Source: Limisphaera sp.
GTDB taxonomy: Bacteria; Verrucomicrobiota; Verrucomicrobiia; Limisphaerales; Limisphaeraceae
Assembly: GCA_025057755.1 (NCBI GenBank)
Contig: JANWVC010000033.1
Coordinates: forward strand, 30,086 to 94,085
DNA length: 64,000 nt
Reading direction: 5' to 3'
Below are positions 29,581 to 38,390 of this stretch, one piece after another. The notes beneath the pieces are model-generated. The model saw nothing but the letters and a program-made list of their open reading frames with translations. It had not been told where the DNA came from and ran no database searches. A program made the position numbers and the translations under genes. Numbering within the stretch: the first letter of the stretch is position 1; the number at the start of each line of letters is the position of its first letter.

Positions 29581-30462
29581 ATGACACCGCCGAGGGCTAG
29601 CACAGAAAACGAATCCCCTGTGGCATGGATCACGGGCGCCGGCGGATTGATTGGTCACGCCCTGGTGGCCTGTGCCGTCCGAATGTCACTTCCCTGGAAG
29701 GTTCGGCCGCTAACCCGCGCTGATGTGGATCTGACCGACTGGCCTGGCGTGACAAAACTTTACCGAGAGGAACGTCCGGCTCTTATTTTGCATTGCGCCG
29801 CTCTCAGCCGCACTCCGGTTTGTGAGGCGCATCCGGAACTGGCCCGGTTGCATAACATCGAAGTGACCCGACATCTCGTGCACCTGGCTTCCGATGCTTA
29901 CGTGATCTTTTTTTCCACCGACCTTGTTTTTGACGGACGCAAAGGCCATTACCGCGAGCACGAGGCAGTCCATCCCCTTAGTGTGTATGCAGAAACCAAG
30001 GTGATCGCAGAAGAGGTGGTTCGTCAGTTGCCTCGACACCTGATTCTTCGGACCTCCCTCAACTTGGGCCGGTCACCTACCGGAGATCGGGCTTTTAATG
30101 AACAGTTACGTCGGGCATGGGCGGCAGGCCACACAACACGATTGTTTGTGGACGAATATCGCAGTCCCATCGCAGCAGACGAAACAGCCCGGCTGGTGTG
30201 GACTTTGGTACTCCAACAAGCCACTGGCACGCTTCACCTAGCCGGTCGTGATCGGCTGTCCCGTTGGGATCTGGGCCTTTTGCTAGCCTCACATTGGCCG
30301 GACATAGATGCCCGGATGGAACCTGCCTCGCAAAAGGAGTTTGAAGGGCCACCGCGGCCACCTGATACCTCGTTGGATTGCAGCCGCGCTGAAGGGCTTT
30401 TGGGTCAACCCATGCCATCCTTCCGCACGTGGCTGGGATCGCAATCTCCCAACACGTTGTAG
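29581..30462 (+). CDS. SDR-family NAD(P)-dependent reductase, RmlD-like
   Basis: 293 residues. Extended short-chain dehydrogenase fold: AWITGAGGLIGHALV for cofactor binding, DVDLTDWPGVTKLYRE after the typical strand, ILHCAALSRTPVCE, FFSTDLVFDGRKGHY, and the catalytic Tyr-x3-Lys in YAETKVIAEE. The arrangement matches dTDP-4-dehydrorhamnose reductase (RmlD) and its many relatives. The substrate is probably a nucleotide sugar, but rmlA, B and C are not nearby. It follows the Rrf2 gene by 141 bases on the same strand. Confidence 0.87.
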   Translation: MTPPRASTENESPVAWITGAGGLIGHALVACAVRMSLPWKVRPLTRADVDLTDWPGVTKLYREERPALILHCAALSRTPVCEAHPELARLHNIEVTRHLVHLASDAYVIFFSTDLVFDGRKGHYREHEAVHPLSVYAETKVIAEEVVRQLPRHLILRTSLNLGRSPTGDRAFNEQLRRAWAAGHTTRLFVDEYRSPIAADETARLVWTLVLQQATGTLHLAGRDRLSRWDLGLLLASHWPDIDARMEPASQKEFEGPPRPPDTSLDCSRAEGLLGQPMPSFRTWLGSQSPNTL

Positions 30463-30915
30463 GACTGCCACGGCAAGAGCCCTGCCGGCCCGCAAACGAT
30501 CAAAGCAAGCCAACCTGCTCGCTCATGCAATCCCCCACGCCACGGCGCCATCCCGGATCCAGGGCGCACGGTTGCAAGGAAGCGGCAAGATCCGGACCCG
30601 CCTCCTAACTGAAACATCCACGACGTGGCAACGATTCCGCTGCTGCGCACGCCAGGCGCTGATGCAGGTCCTAGCAATCACCCTGCGGTCACTGAAACGA
30701 TCCTCAGAGACACAAACGCTGTCAGGCCACAAGACAGTGCTGTCCGGTTCTGATACGCCCATGCCAACTCCTGACAAAGAACGTCGCGGTCCCAGCCACC
30801 GGTCAGCCCAGCATCAGGAAGCGTAAGGGCGCGACCCCGGGCTTGGTACGGCAGTTTGGTATCAAGCCTGCTTGAGCCGAGTTTTGCGGGACGGCAACAG
30901 AAACAGCACCGTTGC
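30463..30915. other. 453-base gap before second hybrid kinase
   Basis: No gene was recognised between the RmlD-like gene and the kinase. The kinase frame is open upstream to 30856, but its extra 20 residues do not align with receiver domains. No strong hairpin or repeat was seen. Confidence 0.4.
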
Positions 30916-33900
30916 ATGGAGGGATCTTTGCGGATCCTGCATTTGGAAGATGACCTGGAATACGCGGCGTTTGTCGCTGCTTGGCTCAAGGAAGCCGGCT
31001 GGGACGCTCAAGTAACCGCCGTGTCTGACCTTCAAGCCTTTCAGCGGGCTATTAATACCGGCGGCTTTGATCTAATTCTGAGTGATTATCACCTGCCCAA
31101 CTGCACGGCCTTGGACGCCCTAGCATTGGCCCGAGAACATTGTCCGGAGATCCCCTTCGTCCTTATTTCCGGCACGGTGGGTGAGGATGCGGCCATTGAA
31201 AGCCTGCGCCACGGCGCCACCGACTACGTGTTGAAGCAATGGACGGATCGTCTGATCCCCACCCTGCAGCGAGCGTTGCACCAAGCTGCCGAGAAAAAGC
31301 GCCTGCGGGCGCTGCAGGATGAAATCACGCGAAAAGAGCGCCTGTTACGCGCCCTGACCGAGCATGTGCACGAAATTGTCGCCCTTTTGGATCCACGTGG
31401 GCGAATTCGCTATGCGAGTCCGGCGACCGCTCGGGTGCTTGGATACGACCCGGCGGGTTGGCAGGGGCAAGATTGGTGCGAGTTTGTACACGCTGAGGAT
31501 GTGCCGCGAGTGCGCACGGCTCTGCAACAAGTCTTAAATGACCGACCGGGGCTGCTGCGAGTGGAATTCCGCATGTCACATCGCGATGGCCGATGGCGCA
31601 CGATGGAGGGAATGCTACAAAACCGCATCGAAGAACCCGCCCTGACGGGCCTTTTGATGACCTGCCGGGACATCACCGAACGAAAGCAAGCGGAGCAACA
31701 GGCTGCTGCTCTGGCCCGGTTGGGGCGGCAGTTGAACGCCGCAGACTCACATCTTGACGCGGCTCGCGCCATTGCAGCCGCTGCAGCTGAGCTGCTGCCG
31801 TGGGACGCGTTCGTCCTCGAGCTATGGGATCCAGCGTCGGAAACCGTAATTCCTTTATTACTCATAGACACGCTGGAGGGCCAGCCTGAGGAAATCCCGC
31901 CCCGCATGCCAGCCGGTCCACCCAGTAAGCTGGCCCGACGCGTCCTCGAACAGGGGCCTCTGCTTCTAATGCGGCCTTCAGCAACCGGTCTGCTGTTGGA
32001 GAGTGACCCCTTTGGGGACATGTCTCGCCCGTCGGCTTCCATGCTGTGGGCCCCCCTGCGGCATGGCTCATCGGTCGAGGGATTGCTCTCGGTGCAAAGT
32101 TATCAACCCCACGCGTACACGACCCAAGATCTGGATCTTCTTTTAACCCTTGCCGATCATTGTAGCGGCGCGCTAAAGCGGTTGCGCATGGAGCAGGCCT
32201 TGCGTCGGGCGGAACAGCAATTTCGCGGTCTTTTTGAACATTCCCCCGAGGCCATTTTCGTGCTGGATGAGGAGGGCCGGATTTTAGATGCCAACGCCGC
32301 TGCACGCGATCTGGTTGGTTTGGACGCCAGGTCCTTGGCAGGACGCCACTGGATGGATTTCCTTCCCCTGGAACAACGTCCCACAGCACGGGTCATCTGG
32401 CAAAGGCCCACTTTGGAGGCGTCCGAGGCATGGGAGGGCCATTGGCTACGCAATGACGGCCAGTGGGTGCCCGTTGAAATCCGCGCGGGACGGCTCGTAC
32501 AAGCTGGAGCACCAACTGGACTACTGCTGGTCCGAGACATCAGCGACCGCAAACAAGCGGAGTCGGCCTTGCGCGATTCGGAACGACTGTTTTTCTCCGT
32601 TTGGGAAAGCTCCGGCGATGGCATGTGCCTCACGGACGAACAGGACCGAATCGTGGCCGTCAACGAAGCTCTCTGCCGTCTGCTTGAGCGACCACGGGAA
32701 GAGCTCGAAGGCCAGCCGTTGAGTGTGGTGCATCCGGCCGGTCCCGATGTAACCACCCTGCTGCGACAATACCGCGCCACGCACTCCACTCAAACTCTTC
32801 CTCACCGTGCTCCTCACCGCTTGACCTTGCACAACGGGAAAGTACGTGAGATTGAGCTGAGCCATACCTTCATTGAATCTCCCGGCCGCCCCCCCTTGTT
32901 ACTCACGCTATTTCGGGATCTAACCGGCCAAAGGTCGTTAGAGGATCAATTACGACACGCGCAAAAAATGGAAGCCATCGGTCAATTGGCCGGTGGAGTA
33001 GCCCACGACTTTAACAACCTGCTCACCGTCATCCAGGGAAACGCAACGTTGCTCCTAAGCGCTCGCAATCTAAGTCCGGCACACTGGCGGGCTGCCGAAC
33101 AGATCTGTCAGGCGGCCGAGCGCGCCGCCAATTTGACCCGGCAGTTATTGACGTTCAGCCGCCGTCAGGTGGCCCAACCGCGCACCTTGGACCTGAATGA
33201 ATTGGTGCACCAAATCAGTCGTATGCTGGGCCGGATTCTCGGGGAACATATCGTACTGCGCCTTCAATTTGCACCCCAGCCGGCCTGGGTGCACGCAGAT
33301 CCCGGCATGCTGGAGCAAGTCGTTCTCAACCTCGTGGTCAACGCAAGGGACGCCATGCCAGAAGGCGGCCACCTGGACCTGCGCGTCGCCCAGGTCCATA
33401 TCCACGCTGAGGCTGCGCATCTAGCCCCATCTGCCAGGCCGGGCACTTGGGTATGCTTGGAAGTTGCCGACACCGGTTGTGGCATTCCTCCAGAAAATCT
33501 TAAACGCATTTTCGAACCGTTCTTTACGACCAAGGAAGTCGGCAAGGGCACCGGCCTGGGATTAGCCACCGTTTACGGTATCGTCGAACAACATCAAGGC
33601 TGGATTGATGTGGAAAGCACCGTGGGCCGGGGCAGTACCTTCCGCGTTTACCTCCCCGCTCGAGATACAGCCGAACCCAGTAACGAGAATGTGGCCCAAG
33701 TCGTGCCGGCCGAGGGCGGGCGGGAAACAATCCTCGTTGTGGAAGACGAGACATCGGTACGCGAACTAGTGGCAGCCGTGCTCCAACAACATGGCTATCG
33801 CGTCTTCCAAGCTGCCAACGGGCCGGATGCCCTGCAGCTTTGGGAACGACATCGTCACGAGATTGACTTGTTGCTGACCGACATGGTCATGCCCCGGCGC

Positions 33901-34101
33901 ATCAACGGGCGCGAGCTGGCAGAACGCTTGTGTCTGGAACGCCCAGACCTGAAAGTCATCTTTACCAGTGGCTACAGCGCTGAAGTGGTGGGCGAAGATT
34001 TTCTGCAGCGTCCCGGCGTCGTGTATCTGCCAAAGCCCTATGCTCCGGGAGAGCTGGCACGACTGGTCCGTCAGACTCTGGATCAGCCATGGGCCGCCTG
34101 A
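30916..34101 (+). CDS. hybrid sensor histidine kinase with N- and C-terminal receivers
   Basis: 1061 residues from the ATG at 30916, just after a GGAGG-poor but acceptable leader. Domains in order: receiver (about 5-120; Asp in [10 protein letters not shown], Lys replaced in a YVLKQW context), PAS (135-260), GAF (265-425), PAS (430-550), PAS (555-680), HisKA with His in [10 protein letters not shown] (about 700), HATPase with [17 protein letters not shown] and [10 protein letters not shown], and a C-terminal receiver (about 940-1055) with Asp in [11 protein letters not shown] and Lys in VYLPKPYAP. No membrane segment is visible. The N-terminal receiver suggests the kinase is itself the target of another kinase. 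Its catalytic half is strongly similar to that of the protein at 23.5 kb. Confidence 0.94.
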   Translation: MEGSLRILHLEDDLEYAAFVAAWLKEAGWDAQVTAVSDLQAFQRAINTGGFDLILSDYHLPNCTALDALALAREHCPEIPFVLISGTVGEDAAIESLRHGATDYVLKQWTDRLIPTLQRALHQAAEKKRLRALQDEITRKERLLRALTEHVHEIVALLDPRGRIRYASPATARVLGYDPAGWQGQDWCEFVHAEDVPRVRTALQQVLNDRPGLLRVEFRMSHRDGRWRTMEGMLQNRIEEPALTGLLMTCRDITERKQAEQQAAALARLGRQLNAADSHLDAARAIAAAAAELLPWDAFVLELWDPASETVIPLLLIDTLEGQPEEIPPRMPAGPPSKLARRVLEQGPLLLMRPSATGLLLESDPFGDMSRPSASMLWAPLRHGSSVEGLLSVQSYQPHAYTTQDLDLLLTLADHCSGALKRLRMEQALRRAEQQFRGLFEHSPEAIFVLDEEGRILDANAAARDLVGLDARSLAGRHWMDFLPLEQRPTARVIWQRPTLEASEAWEGHWLRNDGQWVPVEIRAGRLVQAGAPTGLLLVRDISDRKQAESALRDSERLFFSVWESSGDGMCLTDEQDRIVAVNEALCRLLERPREELEGQPLSVVHPAGPDVTTLLRQYRATHSTQTLPHRAPHRLTLHNGKVREIELSHTFIESPGRPPLLLTLFRDLTGQRSLEDQLRHAQKMEAIGQLAGGVAHDFNNLLTVIQGNATLLLSARNLSPAHWRAAEQICQAAERAANLTRQLLTFSRRQVAQPRTLDLNELVHQISRMLGRILGEHIVLRLQFAPQPAWVHADPGMLEQVVLNLVVNARDAMPEGGHLDLRVAQVHIHAEAAHLAPSARPGTWVCLEVADTGCGIPPENLKRIFEPFFTTKEVGKGTGLGLATVYGIVEQHQGWIDVESTVGRGSTFRVYLPARDTAEPSNENVAQVVPAEGGRETILVVEDETSVRELVAAVLQQHGYRVFQAANGPDALQLWERHRHEIDLLLTDMVMPRRINGRELAERLCLERPDLKVIFTSGYSAEVVGEDFLQRPGVVYLPKPYAPGELARLVRQTLDQPWAA

Positions 34102-34155
34102 AAAGGAAGTCCCCGTTGAAATCGCTCCGTGCGATCATCTGGCCCCGATCGAGTT

Positions 34156-34368
34156 TCATCGTCGGAATAGCCACAGCAAGAAGGTCAGCACCAGACTCAG
34201 CAAAATGCAGGTGGTAAGCGGAAAGTAGAAACTGAAATTGCCGCGCGAGACATGAATGTCTCCGGGTAACCGTCCAAGCCAGCCCCGGCCCCAGCCACTC
34301 CAAAACAACAGCCCTAAGCCCACCAAGAACAAACCCGCAATCATGAGAAACTTGCCAACCTCTTTCAT
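34156..34368 (-). CDS. DUF2905 small membrane protein
   Basis: 70 residues from the ATG at 34368; the frame is open 21 residues further but the family begins at MKEVGKFLMIAG. Two membrane helices (GKFLMIAGLFLVGLGLLFW and LTTCILLSLVLTFLLWLF) flank a short loop with LPGDI, the hallmark of this family. It is widespread as a short single gene of unknown function. It converges on the hybrid kinase with 54 bases between the stops. Confidence 0.9.
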   Translation of the reverse strand: MKEVGKFLMIAGLFLVGLGLLFWSGWGRGWLGRLPGDIHVSRGNFSFYFPLTTCILLSLVLTFLLWLFRR

Positions 34369-34787
34369 ACCGCATTTGTGTCCGCGCCAAAGCGATTCCC
34401 GCGCTGCATGGCGCTCCCATTTGTTTCCCAATTAAACCCCGAAGAACCCGGTTGCTCAAGCGACCTGGAAACCGCCGGGAACCACCGGCATTCGTACAAG
34501 CCTTGGCAAAGTCCCAGGTAAAACCGGCGAGCTGCCTTGGCTCTTCAGATCCGGCGAATGCATCCGCGCCTCCCCTGCACCCTCAGCAGGGCAGCACGTT
34601 GCAAGTGGAAGAAGATCGCGCCATTCTAACAACATCGAGAGAGCTGGCCTCAAACAGACCCAAGGAAGGGCAGCGGGGCAAAGAAGCAGCCAGCCTGCAA
34701 AGAGCAGGCACCGGTTTTCCGGACTTTGCCCGCCGAATCTACTTCGAGGCATCAAACCAAGATGCCAGCTCAACCGGAATAAACCGA
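34369..34787. other. 419-base gap between divergent genes
   Basis: The gap separates DUF2905 from the RNA methyltransferase. The methyltransferase frame is open almost throughout, from 34452, but the translated extension is rich in Pro, Ser and Gln, has no match to the family, and is probably noncoding. No other structure was seen. Confidence 0.4.
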
Positions 34788-36053
34788 ATGGACTCGAGAT
34801 CATTTGTCCGCAGAAATGTCCGACCGCTCACGGGCATCGAGCCCGAAGAGCTCCTACTGGCACTGGCCATCGAAGTGCTGGAAAAGGCCGACCGTGAACA
34901 TCCGGCCGACCGTGTGTTGCGCGACGTTTTGCATCGCGAGTCCCACTTGTCTCAAGCGGGCGCGGCCCGAGTGAGTCGATGGGTGTTCCAATACTACCGA
35001 TGGCGCGGTTGGCTGAAGAACGAGCGCGGTCTGCTCCGAAAAATCCGGAAGGCAGAAGAATTGGCCCGGCGTTTCGAAAAAAACCCGTTCAGCTTGCGTG
35101 CCGAAAGCTTGCGGGCCAAGGCAGTGCCGGCCTGGGTGTTCGAGGTCATGCAGGTTGATGACGCCTGGTTGCGAGCGCTCCAACGGGAGCCGCTCTTGTA
35201 CATCCGGGTCCGACTGGGCCACGAGCGGCGCCTGATGCAGTCACTCGGACAGTTGCGCAAGACTCGGCTTCCCCAAGCCTACATCTACGAAGGCCGCCGC
35301 GATTTGTTCCGAACCCGGGAATTCGCCGAGGGTCTGTTTGAAATCCAGGACATCAGCTCCCAGCTTGTCAGTCATTTATGTGCGCCTCGCCCCGGCGAGC
35401 TTTGGTGGGACGCTTGTGCCGGCGAAGGCGGCAAGACTTTGCACCTGGCCGATTTGATGCAAGGACGCGGTCAAGTCTGGGCCACTGACACGGCGGCATG
35501 GCGCCTGGAAAAACTGCGCCGTCGAGCAGCCCGGGCACAAATCTTCAATTACCAGGCCGCCCTGTGGGATGGAGGTCCCCAAAGACCTGTGGAGGTCCTA
35601 TTTGACGGTGTCCTGGTGGATGCACCTTGCTCGGGCTTGGGCACTTGGCTGCGGAATCCTCACGCCCGCTGGACCACCCGCATCGAAGACGTTTACGAGC
35701 TTGCTCAATTACAGGCACGCTTGCTGGACCATGTCGCGCCCGCGGTCAAACCCGGCGGCCGGCTCTTCTACAGTGTTTGCACCCTGACACGGCCTGAAAC
35801 AGTCCACGTCGTGACCAACTTCCAAGCTGCTCATCCCGAGTTTGAACCTCTTCCATTCTCCTCCCCTTGGTCCGGGATTCCGCAAGTCGCCAGCCCCACC
35901 TTGCTACTCGGGCCTCAAGACACTCAGGGCAACGGTATGTTCATCGCCGCTTGGCGGAAACGTTTGGAACCGGCCTCCCCGGCAATGCCCCCCTCTCAGT
36001 TGGATCGAAACAAGTCATCCGAAGCCACTGAGGCGCCATCTTCCCATATTTGA
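34788..36053 (+). CDS. RsmB/NOP-family RNA (cytosine-5) methyltransferase
   Basis: 421 residues from the ATG at 34788 (MDSRSFVRRN). The N-terminal half is helical and resembles the NusB-like part of RsmB. The catalytic domain starts near FEIQDISSQLVSHL, with motif I WWDACAGEGGKTLHLADLM, the SAM-binding acid in WATDTAAWRLEKL, motif IV LVDAPCSGLGTW with one catalytic Cys, and motif VI YSVCTLTRPE with the second Cys. The two-Cys pattern marks C5-cytosine RNA methyltransferases, acting probably on 16S rRNA or tRNA. The last 58 bases overlap the 3' end of the pseudopilin-like gene on the other strand. Confidence 0.92.
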   Translation: MDSRSFVRRNVRPLTGIEPEELLLALAIEVLEKADREHPADRVLRDVLHRESHLSQAGAARVSRWVFQYYRWRGWLKNERGLLRKIRKAEELARRFEKNPFSLRAESLRAKAVPAWVFEVMQVDDAWLRALQREPLLYIRVRLGHERRLMQSLGQLRKTRLPQAYIYEGRRDLFRTREFAEGLFEIQDISSQLVSHLCAPRPGELWWDACAGEGGKTLHLADLMQGRGQVWATDTAAWRLEKLRRRAARAQIFNYQAALWDGGPQRPVEVLFDGVLVDAPCSGLGTWLRNPHARWTTRIEDVYELAQLQARLLDHVAPAVKPGGRLFYSVCTLTRPETVHVVTNFQAAHPEFEPLPFSSPWSGIPQVASPTLLLGPQDTQGNGMFIAAWRKRLEPASPAMPPSQLDRNKSSEATEAPSSHI

Positions 36054-36526
36054 TTCGGACCCGCTGAGCGGATCAGCACTGAATTGCCTCCGAAATAAAA
36101 CGCCAGAGGCGTTCCCCAAGGATCCACCAGCTCCCCCTTCGAATTGCGGTCCAACTTGCGCACCATCAAAATGACCACTTTTTCTGGCCCCTGGCCACTC
36201 AACGCTCGGGCAATGTCCACATTTTGCCCCTCCGGATATCGCCCTGTAAATTCCTTATATTGTTGCAGCGCTAGCAATAATTGACCTGCATCCTCCAAAA
36301 ACTTCGACCGCGCGGCATCTAGTCGCCGGGCCGACCATTGCCAAGACTGCCAACCGACCGCACACAACACCACAGCTACCAAAGCCACAAGTACCCACCT
36401 CTTCACGCTTATCAAAAGCAGCAAGAACCAGGCCAACTTCCACAAAATTTCTGCCGCTCTGCTCGGCGGCTGCTTCGATGCAGTGTATCGGGCCAAATTG
36501 GATCTACCGACAGCCGATTCCGACAT
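35996..36526 (-). CDS. pseudopilin-like protein (GspG C-terminal type)
   Basis: 176 residues. A membrane segment at about 40-60 (KRWVLVALVAVVLCAVGW) is followed by a helical stretch, then a domain with LLALQQYKEFTGRYPEGQN, LVDPWGTPLAFYF and a late SAGPNQIWEDG. These are the hallmarks of type II secretion/type IV pilus minor pseudopilins, in which DPWG and SxGPD-like motifs form a calcium-binding loop. The prepilin cleavage motif is not obvious and an extra 35-residue N-terminal leader is unusual, so it may be an unprocessed relative. No secretion genes lie nearby. It overlaps the RsmB-family gene tail to tail. Confidence 0.78.
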   Translation of the reverse strand: MSESAVGRSNLARYTASKQPPSRAAEILWKLAWFLLLLISVKRWVLVALVAVVLCAVGWQSWQWSARRLDAARSKFLEDAGQLLLALQQYKEFTGRYPEGQNVDIARALSGQGPEKVVILMVRKLDRNSKGELVDPWGTPLAFYFGGNSVLIRSAGPNQIWEDGASVASDDLFRSN

Positions 36527-36996
36527 GCCGTCGATCGGCGTCCTCCTACTCGACCCCGACCAGTGGGTTGTGGCTCATGGTTGAGCCGTTCCCGCACCTC
36601 TCACCCCGCGATGCGACATGCGGTCGCGAGTTTCGATTCATATACGCAGTGACGTCTTGGAAGACCTCGCTGCATGCACACCGAGAAGGCCCATGCTCGC
36701 AGCCATGTTTGCCGACCAAGTTGCGTCGGGGGTGCAGTTTGCCATTGAGGGAAGAATTGAACCGCATCGACCCATGAGATACCTCTCCAAAGTTTTCCGG
36801 CACGGTCGATCTTACGAATCCATCTGCGAACCGATTCTCAATGTTCAACCCGTCAGGTAGCCTCATCAGTCACAAGCGTAGTACGGAATCTTCAGTCGAG
36901 CTGATGGTGAAACGCTCGCAAATCCATGCATGGCATTGGAAGTGTGATCTGGGAAAAGGATTGGCACACGAAAAGGACTGCTTTTAATCTGCCGGC
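36527..36996. other. 470-base gap between divergent genes
   Basis: The region lies between the pseudopilin-like gene and the oxidoreductase and should carry both promoters. One minus-strand frame of about 106 codons crosses it, but it has no known pattern or good start. No repeat or hairpin was seen. Confidence 0.4.
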
Positions 36997-38352
36997 ATGC
37001 GAGAATTGGTGTCCTCGTTTGACCCCTACTTTCCCCGAGCCGCCAAGCCTCGAGCGCTGTCCCGACGCAGGTTTTTACAGAGACTGTCACTTACCGCGGC
37101 CACGGTTGGGTTTCCCATGATCATGCCAGCCTCTGCGCTGGGCCGCGGCGGAGCCGTGGCGCCCAGCGAACGCATTGTGATGGGCGCCATTGGTATCGGC
37201 AGCCGGGGCTTGCATGTGTTGCGGTGGATGCTGCCCGAAAAGGATGTTCAGTTCGTGGCAGTGTGCGATGTAAAGCGCGCGGCGCGGGAAACGGCGAAAC
37301 AGACTATCGACCAGCATTACGGCAACCAGGACTGTCAGATGTACCGTGACATGCGCGCGTTTTTGACCGAACGGACTGACCTTGACGCCGTTCTGATCGC
37401 CACGGGCGACCGTTGGCATGCGCTGGCCGCTATCTGGGCCATGCAGTCGGGGAAAGATGTGTTTGTCGAAAAACCTTCGTCCATGACCATTGCGGAAGGT
37501 CGCGCTGTTCTAGAGACAGCCCGGCGGTACAACCGTGTGTATCAAACCGGCACCCAGCGGCTTAGCGAGGCCAACTTCGTCTTCTGCATCGAGGCGGCGC
37601 GACGCGGTCTGCTGGGGCGCATTCACACGGTTTACGCGCAGATCGCGCCGTGGGACAAAGCGGAGATGCGCCGGGACTGGTTGCCTGCCCAACCAGAACC
37701 GCCGGTGGATGAGCTGGATTGGGATGCCTGGCTCGGGCCATGTCCTTGGCGTCCGTTTAATGCCGAGTACGTGGCCGGCGGGTGGCGAGGCCATTATGAC
37801 TTCCATACCAGTTGCATCGGCGAATGGGGTGCCCACACTTTTGCCCAGGCACAGATGGGATTGGGTCTCGAAAACACCTCGCCAGTTCGATATCATTACG
37901 CCGCCAACAACACAGGTGACGGCATGATCGCCGAGTTCGCCAATGGCGTCCGTTTGATCCTTTCGCGAGGCGATCCATGGTGGCACGGTGCCTGTGGCAT
38001 GCGTTTCGTTGGCACCGAAGGCTGGGCATCCTGTGCCGACGGGTATTCCCGCCCCGAAGTTTCCCCGCCAAGTCTCCTGTCCGAATACCGTCGGCTCGTC
38101 AGTGACTACATGGCCCGCACGGGCCGTCCCATGAGCCACGTGCGAGACTTCTTCAACTGCATTAAATCCCGACGCCAAACGGTGGCCAACGCCGCTGTTA
38201 TGCATCACTCCATGACCACTGTGCACGCTTGCAACATCTGCATGTGGCTCAAGCGGGACTTGGAATTCGATCCAGCGAATGAAACGTTTCCCAATGACCC
38301 GGAGGCCAATCGCCTTCGATCCCGGGCCATGCGCGCGCCTTACACGATCTGA
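36997..38352 (+). CDS. Gfo/Idh/MocA-family oxidoreductase with Tat signal
   Basis: 451 residues. The N-terminus has a twin-arginine motif SRRRFLQRLS at about residues 29-38, then a moderately hydrophobic segment ending near ASALG, so it should be exported folded with its cofactor. The NAD(P)-binding domain is GAIGIGSRGLHVL, VCDVKRAARE, DLDAVLIATGDRWHA and the catalytic Lys of FVEKPSSMT. The C-terminal alpha/beta domain includes FHTSCIGEWGAHTF. Family members oxidise or reduce sugars and cyclitols or hydrolyse glycosidic bonds through a redox step; Verrucomicrobiota hold many Tat-exported copies thought to act on polysaccharide fragments. The substrate here is unknown. A HEAT-repeat lipoprotein gene starts 39 bases later. 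Confidence 0.93.
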   Translation: MRELVSSFDPYFPRAAKPRALSRRRFLQRLSLTAATVGFPMIMPASALGRGGAVAPSERIVMGAIGIGSRGLHVLRWMLPEKDVQFVAVCDVKRAARETAKQTIDQHYGNQDCQMYRDMRAFLTERTDLDAVLIATGDRWHALAAIWAMQSGKDVFVEKPSSMTIAEGRAVLETARRYNRVYQTGTQRLSEANFVFCIEAARRGLLGRIHTVYAQIAPWDKAEMRRDWLPAQPEPPVDELDWDAWLGPCPWRPFNAEYVAGGWRGHYDFHTSCIGEWGAHTFAQAQMGLGLENTSPVRYHYAANNTGDGMIAEFANGVRLILSRGDPWWHGACGMRFVGTEGWASCADGYSRPEVSPPSLLSEYRRLVSDYMARTGRPMSHVRDFFNCIKSRRQTVANAAVMHHSMTTVHACNICMWLKRDLEFDPANETFPNDPEANRLRSRAMRAPYTI

Positions 38353-38390
38353 GTTACATCGACCTGTTTGCTGCCCATCTTCGGCTCCTC

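Noticed and set aside
36961..36985. Possible sigma-54 promoter before the Gfo/Idh gene
   Set aside because: TGGCAC is present, but the spacing to the GC element is wrong.
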